From an uncultured bacterium (lineage in GTDB: Bacteria; Cyanobacteriota; Vampirovibrionia; Gastranaerophilales; JAILCC01), in contig CASDUJ010000034.1 in the NCBI GenBank assembly GCA_949283935.1, positions 1 through 57,884 of the forward strand: a DNA stretch of 57,884 nt, written 5' to 3'. Below, piece by piece: positions 41,015-50,178 of this stretch. Position numbers and translations under genes: made by a program. Numbering within the stretch: position 1 is the stretch's first letter; every line of letters starts with the position of its first letter. The notes below the pieces were generated by a model that was given only the letters and a program-made list of their open reading frames with translations, did not search any database and had not been told where the DNA came from.

Positions 41015-41917
41015 CTGAACACTATTCATCAAATTTTTTATTCTCGTATTGACGAACTAATCCGAAATTTTGACTGGATAAGTGTAGTAGAACTTTTTGT
41101 TATTAGTTTAATTGTACTTTCAATATATGTAAAATTTATAAGAAAATCTCCATCCAGAAAGCTTTTTAACGGAATTGTAAGTATTCTTTTGATGTATATT
41201 TTTTCAAGATTTTTGGTATCAATTAATTTATTTATTTTCGGAAGGTTTTTGGAAGGAATAAGTTTAATAATGCTTTTTTCTCTTGTTGTTATATTTCAAC
41301 CAGAGTTAAGAAGATTTTTGGGTTATTTAGGTCAACCTGGATTTATTCATAAAACCTTTTTTGCCCCCAAAAAAGAAGAACATAGTGTAAATTTTGTTAA
41401 AGAAATGACAGAATCCATAAAATATTTGAGCAAATCAAAAATTGGAGCCTTAATAGTAGTTCAAGACACAGAAGATATGGCCGCATATAGCGAAATAGGA
41501 ACAAAAATTTTCTCAGTAATTTCAAGCGAATTAATACTAACAATATTTCACCCAAATACCGCTTTACATGATGGAGCAATGGTAATGACTCCCAACAAAA
41601 TTTTAGCCGCAGGAGTTTTGTTACCATTAACAGAAGATCCTGAATTAAGTTGGCAATACGGAACAAGACACAGAGCAGCAATAGGGATAACTGAAATTAC
41701 AGATGCTACTTGTATTGTAGTATCAGAAGAAACCGGTTTTGTATCAATAGCTAAAGGCGGAAGACTAAAAAAAATAGATACAATAGAAATTCTTTCAACA
41801 GAATTAAACAAAATGATTACGCCAACAGACAATATTACTAAAAAGAAAACATCAACAAAAAATATAATTGAAATTAAAAAGACAGAATATAATGAAGAAA
41901 ATAGTACTGATACTTGA
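41015..41917 (+). CDS. cdaA: Diadenylate cyclase CdaA (c-di-AMP synthase)
   Basis: About 300 residues from a CTG at 41015; the first ATG (41189) would remove the first membrane helices. A strong AAGGAGGG sits five bases before the CTG, and the encoded N-terminus contains membrane segments typical of CdaA (DWISVVELFVISLIVLSIYV, then further helices), ending in VVIFQPELRRFL. The DAC domain has NTALHDGAMVM (DGA) and TRHRAAIGI (RHR), the catalytic signatures. The product makes c-di-AMP from two ATP and controls potassium, osmotic and wall balance. No CdaR/YbbR-like gene follows. The non-AUG start could limit dosage. Confidence 0.92.
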   Translation: MNTIHQIFYSRIDELIRNFDWISVVELFVISLIVLSIYVKFIRKSPSRKLFNGIVSILLMYIFSRFLVSINLFIFGRFLEGISLIMLFSLVVIFQPELRRFLGYLGQPGFIHKTFFAPKKEEHSVNFVKEMTESIKYLSKSKIGALIVVQDTEDMAAYSEIGTKIFSVISSELILTIFHPNTALHDGAMVMTPNKILAAGVLLPLTEDPELSWQYGTRHRAAIGITEITDATCIVVSEETGFVSIAKGGRLKKIDTIEILSTELNKMITPTDNITKKKTSTKNIIEIKKTEYNEENSTDT

Positions 41918-43013
41918 TTCCTTAACAAAAATGTTTCCTGCCAATGGTAAAATACATGGCGGAGCTAACAGAATTGGAAGATATTTAATTGAATATTTTT
42001 CAGCAATTCCCGATATAAAATTAGATATTATCTGTGGAACTTCAGGAAACGAAAGCATGAAAAGAATAAACAAAATATATTCTTTAGGTTTTTGTCCTTT
42101 TAGCGATATGAATAAATTTTTTGAAAAAGCTCAAGAAATTATTCACCAAAACAATTACGATATAATTTTAACAAGTGATTTATTCCCACCATTCGGTAAT
42201 ATTATTGTTCATTCGCATACGTTAATGTACAAAAATCAAAACTGCAAAAATATTTTAGAAAGTTTTATCCAAAGATTTTTACGCAGAAAAAAAACAGAAC
42301 AATTCAAAAGACTTTTTGCCAACAAAGAACGAAAAATTTTTACAGTTTCTAAAAAGTTAGCTAAAGATTACATAGAGAATTTAAAATTCAACCCAGAAAA
42401 TGTAATATGTGTCTACCCTGGAACAGATCAAAAAGAAAAACCTAAATACATTCGCCAAACACCAATAACATTTGGAATTGTAGCAGGTAATGCAATAAAC
42501 AAAGGGGGCTATCTTTTTTTAGGAGCAGTATTTTTACTAAAACTTGCACAAAAAAATTTCAAAGCCAAAATGATTGTAACAAAATCCAAAAAAGGAAGTA
42601 CCATAGAAAGCTTTCTAAATTTTTTGAGACTACAAGACAAAGTTGAAATTTTACCAGAACAAGAAGGAATGACAGAATTTTACAAAAAAATAGATTGTTT
42701 GGTTTTACCTTCTTTAAATGAAGCATTTGGACTTGTTTTAACAGAAGCAGCAAGTATGGGAAAACCAACTTTAGTAAGTTCTACAGCAGGATCAAGCGAA
42801 ATAATAACAAATAACGAAAATGGTTTTATTTTTGAACGTTCAAAGTGTTTTTTTAGAACTTTATACAATTTATTCAAAAAAATGGAACAAATAATAAACA
42901 CCCCTCAAGAAAATTTTGAAAAAATATCTAACAATGCATACATTCTGTCCCAAAAATACACGTGGGATAATTTTTTTGAAAAAATAGCAAAAGAGCTAAA
43001 ACTCAATACATAG
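41892..43013 (+). CDS. Glycosyltransferase family 4
   Basis: A 373-residue GT-B enzyme. The start at 41892 overlaps the end of cdaA by 26 bases. The N-terminal domain has GKIHGGANRIGRYLIEYFS, where the Gly loop binds the acceptor side. The C-terminal donor domain ends with EAFGLVLTEAASMGKPTLVS, a classic E-x7-E retaining motif, then a GSSEIITNNENGF segment. It likely transfers a sugar to a surface polysaccharide or lipid from a nucleotide donor; identity unknown. No strong ribosome-binding site is seen, so translation is probably coupled to cdaA. Confidence 0.88.
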   Translation: MKKIVLILDSLTKMFPANGKIHGGANRIGRYLIEYFSAIPDIKLDIICGTSGNESMKRINKIYSLGFCPFSDMNKFFEKAQEIIHQNNYDIILTSDLFPPFGNIIVHSHTLMYKNQNCKNILESFIQRFLRRKKTEQFKRLFANKERKIFTVSKKLAKDYIENLKFNPENVICVYPGTDQKEKPKYIRQTPITFGIVAGNAINKGGYLFLGAVFLLKLAQKNFKAKMIVTKSKKGSTIESFLNFLRLQDKVEILPEQEGMTEFYKKIDCLVLPSLNEAFGLVLTEAASMGKPTLVSSTAGSSEIITNNENGFIFERSKCFFRTLYNLFKKMEQIINTPQENFEKISNNAYILSQKYTWDNFFEKIAKELKLNT

Positions 43014-43090
43014 TAGCAAACATTTAAAAAAATATAAAAAACGTTTCAAAAAATGTAAAATGTGGTATAAAGAATGTAGCGGGGTAAATA

Positions 43091-44239
43091 ATGTTAAAAA
43101 TACAAGAAAATACAAATTCATACATAGAAACTTTTCACAAAGTTATAGAAGAATCTAACAAAAGAAACACTAAACATTTGATATTGTTAGTTGACGATGA
43201 ACCTGATAATCTTGCTTTACTAAGAAGAACTCTTCGGTCAAAATATGAAGTAATTACAGCTACAAATGGAAAAGAAGCTTTAGAAATCGTAAAGCAGAGG
43301 GGAAAAGAAATTTCTCTTATTATTAGTGACCAAAAAATGCCTATTATGCAAGGAACGGAATTTTTTGCGAATGTAGCTGAAATGTACCCTGACATAGTTA
43401 AAATGTTACTTACAGGTCACTCTGACATTGATATTTTAGTTGACAGTATAAACAAATGTAATTTATTTCAATATATTTTTAAACCATTTGAGCCCGAAGA
43501 ATTAATGTTAATTGTCCAAAATGGCATCGAAGTTTTTGAGTTAGCACAAAGCAAAAAAAGAATGTTAAAAGATTTGAAAGAATTGTTTTATACAACAATT
43601 AAATCAATTGCTTCGGCTTTAGATGCAAAAGATACTTATACTCACGGACATTCATTACGAGTCACCTTGTATTCTTTAATTTTAGCTAAACACATGAATG
43701 GTATTAACGAAAAATTCATGGAAGAACTTGAAACTGCAGGACTATTACACGATATAGGTAAAATAGGTATTTCTGAGGGAATTTTGTGCAAACCAGGCAA
43801 ACTTTCAGATGAAGAATATGAAATAATAAAATCACATCCGGAAAAAGGTAAAAAACTTTTGACCAGTATAAAGAAACTTAATTGTGTATCAGAATGGCTA
43901 AATTCTCACCACGAAAGATGGGATGGAACAGGATATCCAAATCACTTAAAAGGAGAAGAAATTCCTATTTCTGCAAGAATTATAGCTATTGCAGATACAT
44001 ATGATGCAATGACATCAAGTCGTTCTTACCGAAAAGCTTTGCCTCATGAAGTAGCTAGAGATGAAATCTTACGTTGCAAGGGAACACAATTTGATCCTCA
44101 ATTAGTAGATATATTTGAAAAGGCAGAGAAAGAATTTGCCATAGCTCACGATGATCCAGAAAAATATTACAAAGAAAATAGCATTCTAAGACAATACATT
44201 GCTCAAGATGAAGGTCAGTTATCTAAGGTAGTTTATTAG
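43091..44239 (+). CDS. Response regulator with HD-GYP phosphodiesterase domain
   Basis: A 382-residue RpfG-type protein. The receiver domain (about residues 28-145) has the acidic pair Asp35/Asp36, phospho-acceptor Asp80 in IISDQKMP, and the conserved Thr and Lys (LLTGHSD, FKPFEPEE). The HD-GYP domain follows: HSLRVTLYSL, LLHDIGKIGIS, SHPEKG, HHERWDGTGYP and ADTYDAMTSSRSYR, all metal ligands and the GYP intact. It is expected to hydrolyse c-di-GMP when phosphorylated. No histidine kinase is adjacent. The stop overlaps the convergent recJ stop (TTAG). Confidence 0.95.
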   Translation: MLKIQENTNSYIETFHKVIEESNKRNTKHLILLVDDEPDNLALLRRTLRSKYEVITATNGKEALEIVKQRGKEISLIISDQKMPIMQGTEFFANVAEMYPDIVKMLLTGHSDIDILVDSINKCNLFQYIFKPFEPEELMLIVQNGIEVFELAQSKKRMLKDLKELFYTTIKSIASALDAKDTYTHGHSLRVTLYSLILAKHMNGINEKFMEELETAGLLHDIGKIGISEGILCKPGKLSDEEYEIIKSHPEKGKKLLTSIKKLNCVSEWLNSHHERWDGTGYPNHLKGEEIPISARIIAIADTYDAMTSSRSYRKALPHEVARDEILRCKGTQFDPQLVDIFEKAEKEFAIAHDDPEKYYKENSILRQYIAQDEGQLSKVVY

Positions 44240-46641
44240 TTTTCCAACATTTCTTTTATTTGTGAAATCTCACAAGTTTGAAAATTTTCTTTAAAATTAT
44301 TAATTTTTTCAAGTTCGCAGTATAATTCTTTGTATTTCGTATTATTTAATAATTCTGATAGTGCTTTACTTTTCACAAATTCAAACAAATATTTCTCGTT
44401 TGTTTTCGATAAAATTTTAATAACTCCACAATTATTCAAAAGTTCAAGACAAATACAAAAAGCTTCTTTTGTTGAGGCAAGATAACATATTGATTTTTTT
44501 ATTTCTATTTCACCATTAAAATGCATTGCACAATATTTTAGCATACCTGAAATTGTTTTAATAAATTCATTAATTTCAAATTTATTCTCATTACAATTAA
44601 AAACATGTACTTTTTTAGGAGAAGCATCTTTAATTATTTGAGCAAAATCTTCTTCACAACAAGGACTGGAAATTAATATAAGCTCTTCTACATGAGAAAT
44701 ATTAAAGCGATTTTTTATAACATTTTTTATTGCATCATAATCTGAAATTTGAGAAATTATTTCTTTATTTTCAAGATAAACATCTGCTTTGTTATTGGTT
44801 AAATAACTATTTAACATTTTAAGAAAATTATTCTTTTTTCGATGATCGACTAATAAAGCTTGATTTTTGGCATTTTCATCAAAATCCATGTTTTCGATTT
44901 CAATTTCTCTATTTTTTATGAAAATATTTTTAATTATCATCTGAATAGTTTTTTTACCTTTGTATTCATTAATTTTAGGAATAAAAGTTAAATCTACTTT
45001 ATCTAAAAGTTCAATAACATGATTGTTTTTATTCCATATAATTCCCTCTGCAACAAAACTTTTATCTTCAGATTCAAAACACATTTTCATATGAGAATTT
45101 TGTCCTATTACATCAAATTTTTTAAGAATCAGATTTTCCATTCCAAAAACACAAGGACGATTTGCTTCACCATACGGTTCTAAAATTGCTAATTTCTCAA
45201 TAAAATTTTCAGTTAAATCTTTAGGAGACAATATTGCATCAATATTGATTTTTCGCCTTAAATTTTTTCCATCAAGTTGTTGAAATACTATTTTTTGTAT
45301 TTTATTGGAAAGTTCTTTGATTGAAATTTTATTCAAATCAGAACAAAACCCTCCTGCTAATTCATGTCCGCCATAAGTTTCAAATAAATCAGACATTTCA
45401 GTTAAAACTTTATGAATGCTTAATCCTTTTATTCCCCTAATTGAGCATCTTGCTTTATTTTCTGTTTTATCAATTGAAATAACAAAAGCTGGTCTATTGT
45501 ATACTTCCACTATTTTTGAAGCTAAAAGTCCTACTATACCTATATGCCAATTTTCATCAGCCAAAACTATTGCTTTGGTTGTTTTTAAGTCTATTTCTTT
45601 TTGTATTCGCGCAACTGCCTCGTAAAAAGAAGTATCACACATTTGTTGTCTAGTTTGATTAAATTGATTTAATTGATTTGCACAAAAATTTATTTTTTCA
45701 TCATCATCAGAAACCAAAAGTTCCAATGCAATTGTTGCATTATCTAAACGACCTGCTGCATTAATTCTAGGAGCTATAACAAAAGCAATTGAATCAACAT
45801 CAATTTTTTCTTTATCTTTTTGAGCAAGTTCAAGTAATTTTACTAACCACTTGGGAGCATTTTTCTCTAAATATTCAAGCCCTGAACTGACAATAGCTCT
45901 ATTTTCCATAGTTAAAGGCATAACATCTGAGATAGTCCCTATCATTACATATGGAAGTAGTTTCTTTTTATATTCGTTATATTTATATTCATCAAGAAGA
46001 GCGCAACAAAGTTTGTATGTAACCATAACTCCGGCAAAATTAACCATATTTTGTATTTCATCAAATTCCAAATTTTCAGACATTTTTCCTGAACACTTAG
46101 GATTAATAATTGCAAATGCTTCCGGCAAAACCTCAGAAGGTTCATGATGATCTGTAATGATAACATCAGTTCCAAGAGATTGAGCAAGTTTAATTTCTGA
46201 ATTATTACTTATACCATTGTCAACAGTAATAATTAACTTTGCTCTTTGTTTACTGATAATTTCAATAATTGCTTTTGAATTTAAACCATGACTTTCATTT
46301 TGTCTGCTAGGAATATAACATCCAACTTTTGCTCCAATTTTTACAAGTGTTTTGAAAAGTATTGCAGTACTCGTAACTCCATCACAATCAAAATCTCCAC
46401 AAATCACTATATTTTGAGATTTTTCTATAGCTTCTTTTATCCTTGCTACAGCCTTTTTCATATCTACAAAATTTTCAGGATCGCTGAATGAATAATTTTG
46501 AGGATTTAAAAAAACTTGAGCTTTTTCAAAAGTATCTATACCTCTATTCGCAAGAATTTGTGACAAAACTTCAAAACCGGTTAAGTCGTTTATTCTTTTA
46601 TCAAATTTTTTATTTTCTATTAATTCCCACTCTAATTGCAT
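44236..46641 (-). CDS. recJ: Single-stranded-DNA exonuclease RecJ
   Basis: An 801-residue 5'-3' exonuclease that acts in recombination and mismatch repair. The DHH domain has CGDFDCDGVTSTAIL, IITVDNGIS and TDHHEPSE (the DHH motif), and the DHHA1 domain carries GGHELAGGF with RCSIRGI upstream. An OB fold and a long C-terminal extension follow, absent from the about 577-residue E. coli protein but common in Firmicutes-like RecJ. It is the last gene of the polA operon, starting four bases after the preceding stop. Length of the extension (about 230 residues) has no clear motif. Confidence 0.95.
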   Translation of the reverse strand: MQLEWELIENKKFDKRINDLTGFEVLSQILANRGIDTFEKAQVFLNPQNYSFSDPENFVDMKKAVARIKEAIEKSQNIVICGDFDCDGVTSTAILFKTLVKIGAKVGCYIPSRQNESHGLNSKAIIEIISKQRAKLIITVDNGISNNSEIKLAQSLGTDVIITDHHEPSEVLPEAFAIINPKCSGKMSENLEFDEIQNMVNFAGVMVTYKLCCALLDEYKYNEYKKKLLPYVMIGTISDVMPLTMENRAIVSSGLEYLEKNAPKWLVKLLELAQKDKEKIDVDSIAFVIAPRINAAGRLDNATIALELLVSDDDEKINFCANQLNQFNQTRQQMCDTSFYEAVARIQKEIDLKTTKAIVLADENWHIGIVGLLASKIVEVYNRPAFVISIDKTENKARCSIRGIKGLSIHKVLTEMSDLFETYGGHELAGGFCSDLNKISIKELSNKIQKIVFQQLDGKNLRRKINIDAILSPKDLTENFIEKLAILEPYGEANRPCVFGMENLILKKFDVIGQNSHMKMCFESEDKSFVAEGIIWNKNNHVIELLDKVDLTFIPKINEYKGKKTIQMIIKNIFIKNREIEIENMDFDENAKNQALLVDHRKKNNFLKMLNSYLTNNKADVYLENKEIISQISDYDAIKNVIKNRFNISHVEELILISSPCCEEDFAQIIKDASPKKVHVFNCNENKFEINEFIKTISGMLKYCAMHFNGEIEIKKSICYLASTKEAFCICLELLNNCGVIKILSKTNEKYLFEFVKSKALSELLNNTKYKELYCELEKINNFKENFQTCEISQIKEMLEN

Positions 46642-46644
46642 AAT

Positions 46645-47241
46645 TTATTTTGTTGCTAAACTCCTGTTTAAATCAGAAAATATTTTGTTGGTAACTGTCG
46701 CAGGTAAATCGTAAATCCCATCAGCAGGAGTTATTTTGACCATAACATTAGTACTATTATATCTGCTAACTGTTATGTATATTGGTTTTTCGCTTTTATA
46801 ATTCGCAAAAATTCTGCCTTTTTCCGAATCATAAGAAACTAATTCAAAATCAGAAGCATTAACAACTCCTAAAAGATGAGAAAATACTTTGTCATAAGGA
46901 GAATTAAAATATTGAACAACACTGGTAATAGATTTATTAACATTATCGTCAGGTAATATAGCCCCTTTTTTAATATTTTTGATGTTGTTAAGATTAAAAT
47001 TCAAAGTTGGATCTTTCTCTCTAGCAGGAGATATTAAAGGGGCAACATAAATAGGTGTGTCACTTATTCTTTTATTGTTTCTGGCAGGCATTACATCAAT
47101 AATAGGAATAACATCCATTTTTATAATATCTTGCTTGTTGTCTTGGGAAACAGTAGACTTTGCATTATAAGTAACATCACAAAAACCTCGAGAAGAAATA
47201 CAAAATAAGCAAAAAGCTAAAATTAAAATAATTTTTTTCAC
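46645..47241 (-). CDS. Secreted or lipoprotein-like hypothetical protein between polA and recJ
   Basis: A 198-residue protein with a clear signal peptide (MKKIILILAFCLFCISSRGF), probable cleavage near FCD; a Cys near the site could also mean lipidation, but the lipobox is not ideal. Residues 30-110 are low-complexity and polar. The C-terminal half (TSVVQYFNSPYDKVFSHLLG... EKGRIFANY...ITVSRYN) resembles a small alpha/beta domain. No enzyme motif is seen. It is separated from polA and recJ by only three bases on each side, so it is co-translated with DNA repair genes while being exported, which is odd. Confidence 0.72.
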   Translation of the reverse strand: MKKIILILAFCLFCISSRGFCDVTYNAKSTVSQDNKQDIIKMDVIPIIDVMPARNNKRISDTPIYVAPLISPAREKDPTLNFNLNNIKNIKKGAILPDDNVNKSITSVVQYFNSPYDKVFSHLLGVVNASDFELVSYDSEKGRIFANYKSEKPIYITVSRYNSTNVMVKITPADGIYDLPATVTNKIFSDLNRSLATK

Positions 47242-47244
47242 AAT

Positions 47245-50139
47245 CTATTCCTCTATTTTCAATGACTCATTCATTTTTGTTTCTTTCCAATTTTTTCCAA
47301 AATCTATATCTACTACCAACGGAACATCTAAAGGCTGCCCTAGTTCCATAGCTTTTATTGTAAGTTGAGCAGCTTTTTCTGCAAAATTTTTGGGAACTTC
47401 TATCACTAGTTCATCATGAACCTGCAAAATCATTTTAGCATCTTTACATTCTTCTTTTAATCTTTTATTCAAATTAATCATTGCAAGTTTAATTAAATCA
47501 GCAGCTGTTCCTTGTAAAGGAGCGTTAATTGCAGCACGCTGAGCAAATTCACGAATTTTGTAATTGGAACTATTTAATTCACTGGAAAAATATCTTTTCC
47601 TTCCATACAAAGTTTCTACGTACCCATTTTTCATAGCAAAATGCTTTGTTTCTTCCATATATTTTCTTATATTTGGATATGTTGCAAAATATTTATCAAT
47701 AAATTCTTGAGCTTCTATAGATGTTATAGACAATGCTTCGGCTAATCCATATCGGGTTTGTCCATATATTATCCCAAAATTTACCGCCTTAGCTTTTCTT
47801 CTCATTTCTTTTGTTACATCTTCTAAGTTTACTCCAAATATTTTAGATGCAGTTATTGAGTGAATATCATCATTATTTTGAAAGGCTTTAATTAATACAG
47901 GATCTTTTGCATAATGAGCTAAAAGCCTTAGCTCTATTTGTGAATAATCTGCCGCCAAAATAATACTTTCTTCAGAATTTTGCGGAATAAATGCTTTTCT
48001 AATTTCATTACCGATTTCTGTTCTAACAGGAATATTTTGTAAGTTCGGGTTGGAGCTACTTAATCTCCCTGTGGTAGTAATTGTTTGATTAAATGTTGTG
48101 TGAATACGATTATCTTTTTCCGAAATTAAATCCGGTAAAGTATCAATATATGTAGTTTTAATTTTGTTTAGATGTCTGTGTTTTAGCAAAAGTTTTGCTA
48201 TTTCATATTCATTAGCCAATTCATCTAAAACTTCAGCCCCAGTACTGTAACCTGTTTTAGTTTTGTTTTTGCCTTTGGGCTTTATACCTAGTTTGTCAAA
48301 AAGAATTTCCCCAACTTGCCTTGGTGAATTTATGTTAAAATGCTCCCCTGCAATTTCATAGATTTTATTTTCTAATTGAAATATATTTTCTGCTAATTTA
48401 TTAGAAAGTTCTTTCAAATAAATTGTATCAATTGAAATACCATTCCTTTCCATTTCATAAAGAACAAAAATTAACGGTAATTCTATCTTGTAAAAAAGTT
48501 CTGATTCTTTTTCATCAAAATTTAAAGTATGATATTTAGCTAATTCACAAACAGCAAAAACATCATTTGAAAAATAATCAAAAACAATATCTAAATCCAA
48601 TGAACATATATCTAAAGCATTTTTTCCTTTACCCAAAAGTTCTTGGGCATCTTGCATTTCATAGCCCAAATAAGCCAAAGCTTGTTGCTTTAATCCATGT
48701 TTTAAAGAAGAATCTTTTACATAATCTGCAACCATTGAATCAAATACAACATTTTTTAAATCAACATCGTAATTTTTAAGTACATGGTGCGCAAATTTGG
48801 CATTATGGGTAATTTTGGCAAAAGCTTCATTTTCAAAAACAAATTTCAATTGCGAAATAAGAAACTCTATATCAAAAAAAATCTTGCCTGCTTGCTTAAT
48901 TGGAATAAATGCAGTTTTAACTTTGCTATTTATTTCCAAAACCTTAATTCTACCTTTTTCTAAACCTAATTGTTCATTGTATGCAAATGAAATACCGCAA
49001 ATTTCTGCAGTCAGGGCATCTGTTCCGCTTAGTTCAAAAACAAAACTAATTACGTCTTGGTCTTTTAATTCCAATATTAATTTTTCAAGTTTTTCTTTAT
49101 CGTCAATTAAATTTTTCTCAAATTTTTCATCTATGTCAGTTGTGCTAACCTCACAAATATCTTGAGCAAAAAAATTTAATTGCTTGGGCTCACTTTTTTT
49201 GCTTTCCTCTATTTTATTATCTTTATCGACAAGTATTTCATTTTTATTGCCAAACAATCCCAAAATATTGGGTAAAGTTCGCAAAAAACTGTAAAATTCA
49301 TATTTTGTAAAAAATTCTTGTATTGTTTCTGCATTAGGCACATTAAGTTTTGCGCCCTCAAAATCAAAACTTATATCTACATCTTTTTTTATACAAGCCA
49401 GATATTGACTTAAATATGCCATTTCTTTATCTTTTACAAGTTTTTCTCTTACACTTTTGGATGATATTTTCTCAATATTTTCATATATATTGTCTAATGT
49501 TTTGTAATCACTAAGTAATTTAGCAGCAGTTTTTTCTCCAATACCTTTTACTCCAGGAATATTATCTGATGTGTCACCTCGTAATGCCTTGTAGTCAACT
49601 ATTTGCTCAGGGTAAACTCCTAATTTTTCAAAAACTTTTCGAGTGTCATATTCTATTAATTCATTTTTAGAAGGAATTAAAACTTTAATGTATCCTTCTT
49701 CATCAATTAATTGAAAAGAATCTTGGTCACCTGTAAGTATATAAGATCTGTGCCCTAAGGATTTTGCTTTGTTAGCTATTGTTCCAATAATATCATCTGC
49801 CTCAAAATTTTCTAACATATAAACTGGAATGTCAAAAGCTTGAACTGCATCTATAATTGCCTGCATTTGTTCTCTCAAAGCATCCGGCATAGCAGCACGT
49901 TGAGCCTTATAGTCCTTGTATTCATCCGTACGAAATGTCTTGCGCCCCATATCAAAAGATACTGCCATCGCATCCGGTTTTATCTTTTTTAAAATATCAA
50001 TAATAGCCCTTATAAAACCATATATCGCCCAAGTCGGATGTTTTGCAGATGTTTTCATGCCTGTTCTCTCCAAAGCAAAAAACATTCTGTAAGCTAGTGC
50101 ATGTCCATCAATAAGTATTAAGGTTTTTGAATTTTCCAT
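47245..50139 (-). CDS. polA: DNA polymerase I (PolA)
   Basis: A 964-residue repair polymerase. The N-terminal 5'-3' exonuclease (flap) domain has LILIDGHALAYRMFFAL, FDMGRKTFR and YILTGDQDSFQL, then RGDTSDNIPGVKGIGEKTA. The Klenow polymerase part holds ADYSQIELRLLAHY (motif A), RRKAKAVNFGIIYG (motif B) and QVHDELVIEVP (motif C), all intact. In the middle 3'-5' exonuclease domain, acidic residues are not all kept: FDTET is replaced by FVFEL and KFD by KFA, so proofreading is probably lost. Start at 50139 follows AAAGGAAAG. It is upstream of a secreted protein and recJ. Confidence 0.96.
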   Translation of the reverse strand: MENSKTLILIDGHALAYRMFFALERTGMKTSAKHPTWAIYGFIRAIIDILKKIKPDAMAVSFDMGRKTFRTDEYKDYKAQRAAMPDALREQMQAIIDAVQAFDIPVYMLENFEADDIIGTIANKAKSLGHRSYILTGDQDSFQLIDEEGYIKVLIPSKNELIEYDTRKVFEKLGVYPEQIVDYKALRGDTSDNIPGVKGIGEKTAAKLLSDYKTLDNIYENIEKISSKSVREKLVKDKEMAYLSQYLACIKKDVDISFDFEGAKLNVPNAETIQEFFTKYEFYSFLRTLPNILGLFGNKNEILVDKDNKIEESKKSEPKQLNFFAQDICEVSTTDIDEKFEKNLIDDKEKLEKLILELKDQDVISFVFELSGTDALTAEICGISFAYNEQLGLEKGRIKVLEINSKVKTAFIPIKQAGKIFFDIEFLISQLKFVFENEAFAKITHNAKFAHHVLKNYDVDLKNVVFDSMVADYVKDSSLKHGLKQQALAYLGYEMQDAQELLGKGKNALDICSLDLDIVFDYFSNDVFAVCELAKYHTLNFDEKESELFYKIELPLIFVLYEMERNGISIDTIYLKELSNKLAENIFQLENKIYEIAGEHFNINSPRQVGEILFDKLGIKPKGKNKTKTGYSTGAEVLDELANEYEIAKLLLKHRHLNKIKTTYIDTLPDLISEKDNRIHTTFNQTITTTGRLSSSNPNLQNIPVRTEIGNEIRKAFIPQNSEESIILAADYSQIELRLLAHYAKDPVLIKAFQNNDDIHSITASKIFGVNLEDVTKEMRRKAKAVNFGIIYGQTRYGLAEALSITSIEAQEFIDKYFATYPNIRKYMEETKHFAMKNGYVETLYGRKRYFSSELNSSNYKIREFAQRAAINAPLQGTAADLIKLAMINLNKRLKEECKDAKMILQVHDELVIEVPKNFAEKAAQLTIKAMELGQPLDVPLVVDIDFGKNWKETKMNESLKIEE

Positions 50140-50178
50140 ACAACTTTCCTTTGTTATAAAAGAATAGCACACAAAAAT

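Noticed and set aside
48567-49165. Plus-strand frames inside polA
   Set aside because: Shadows of the polA reading frame with no initiation signals.
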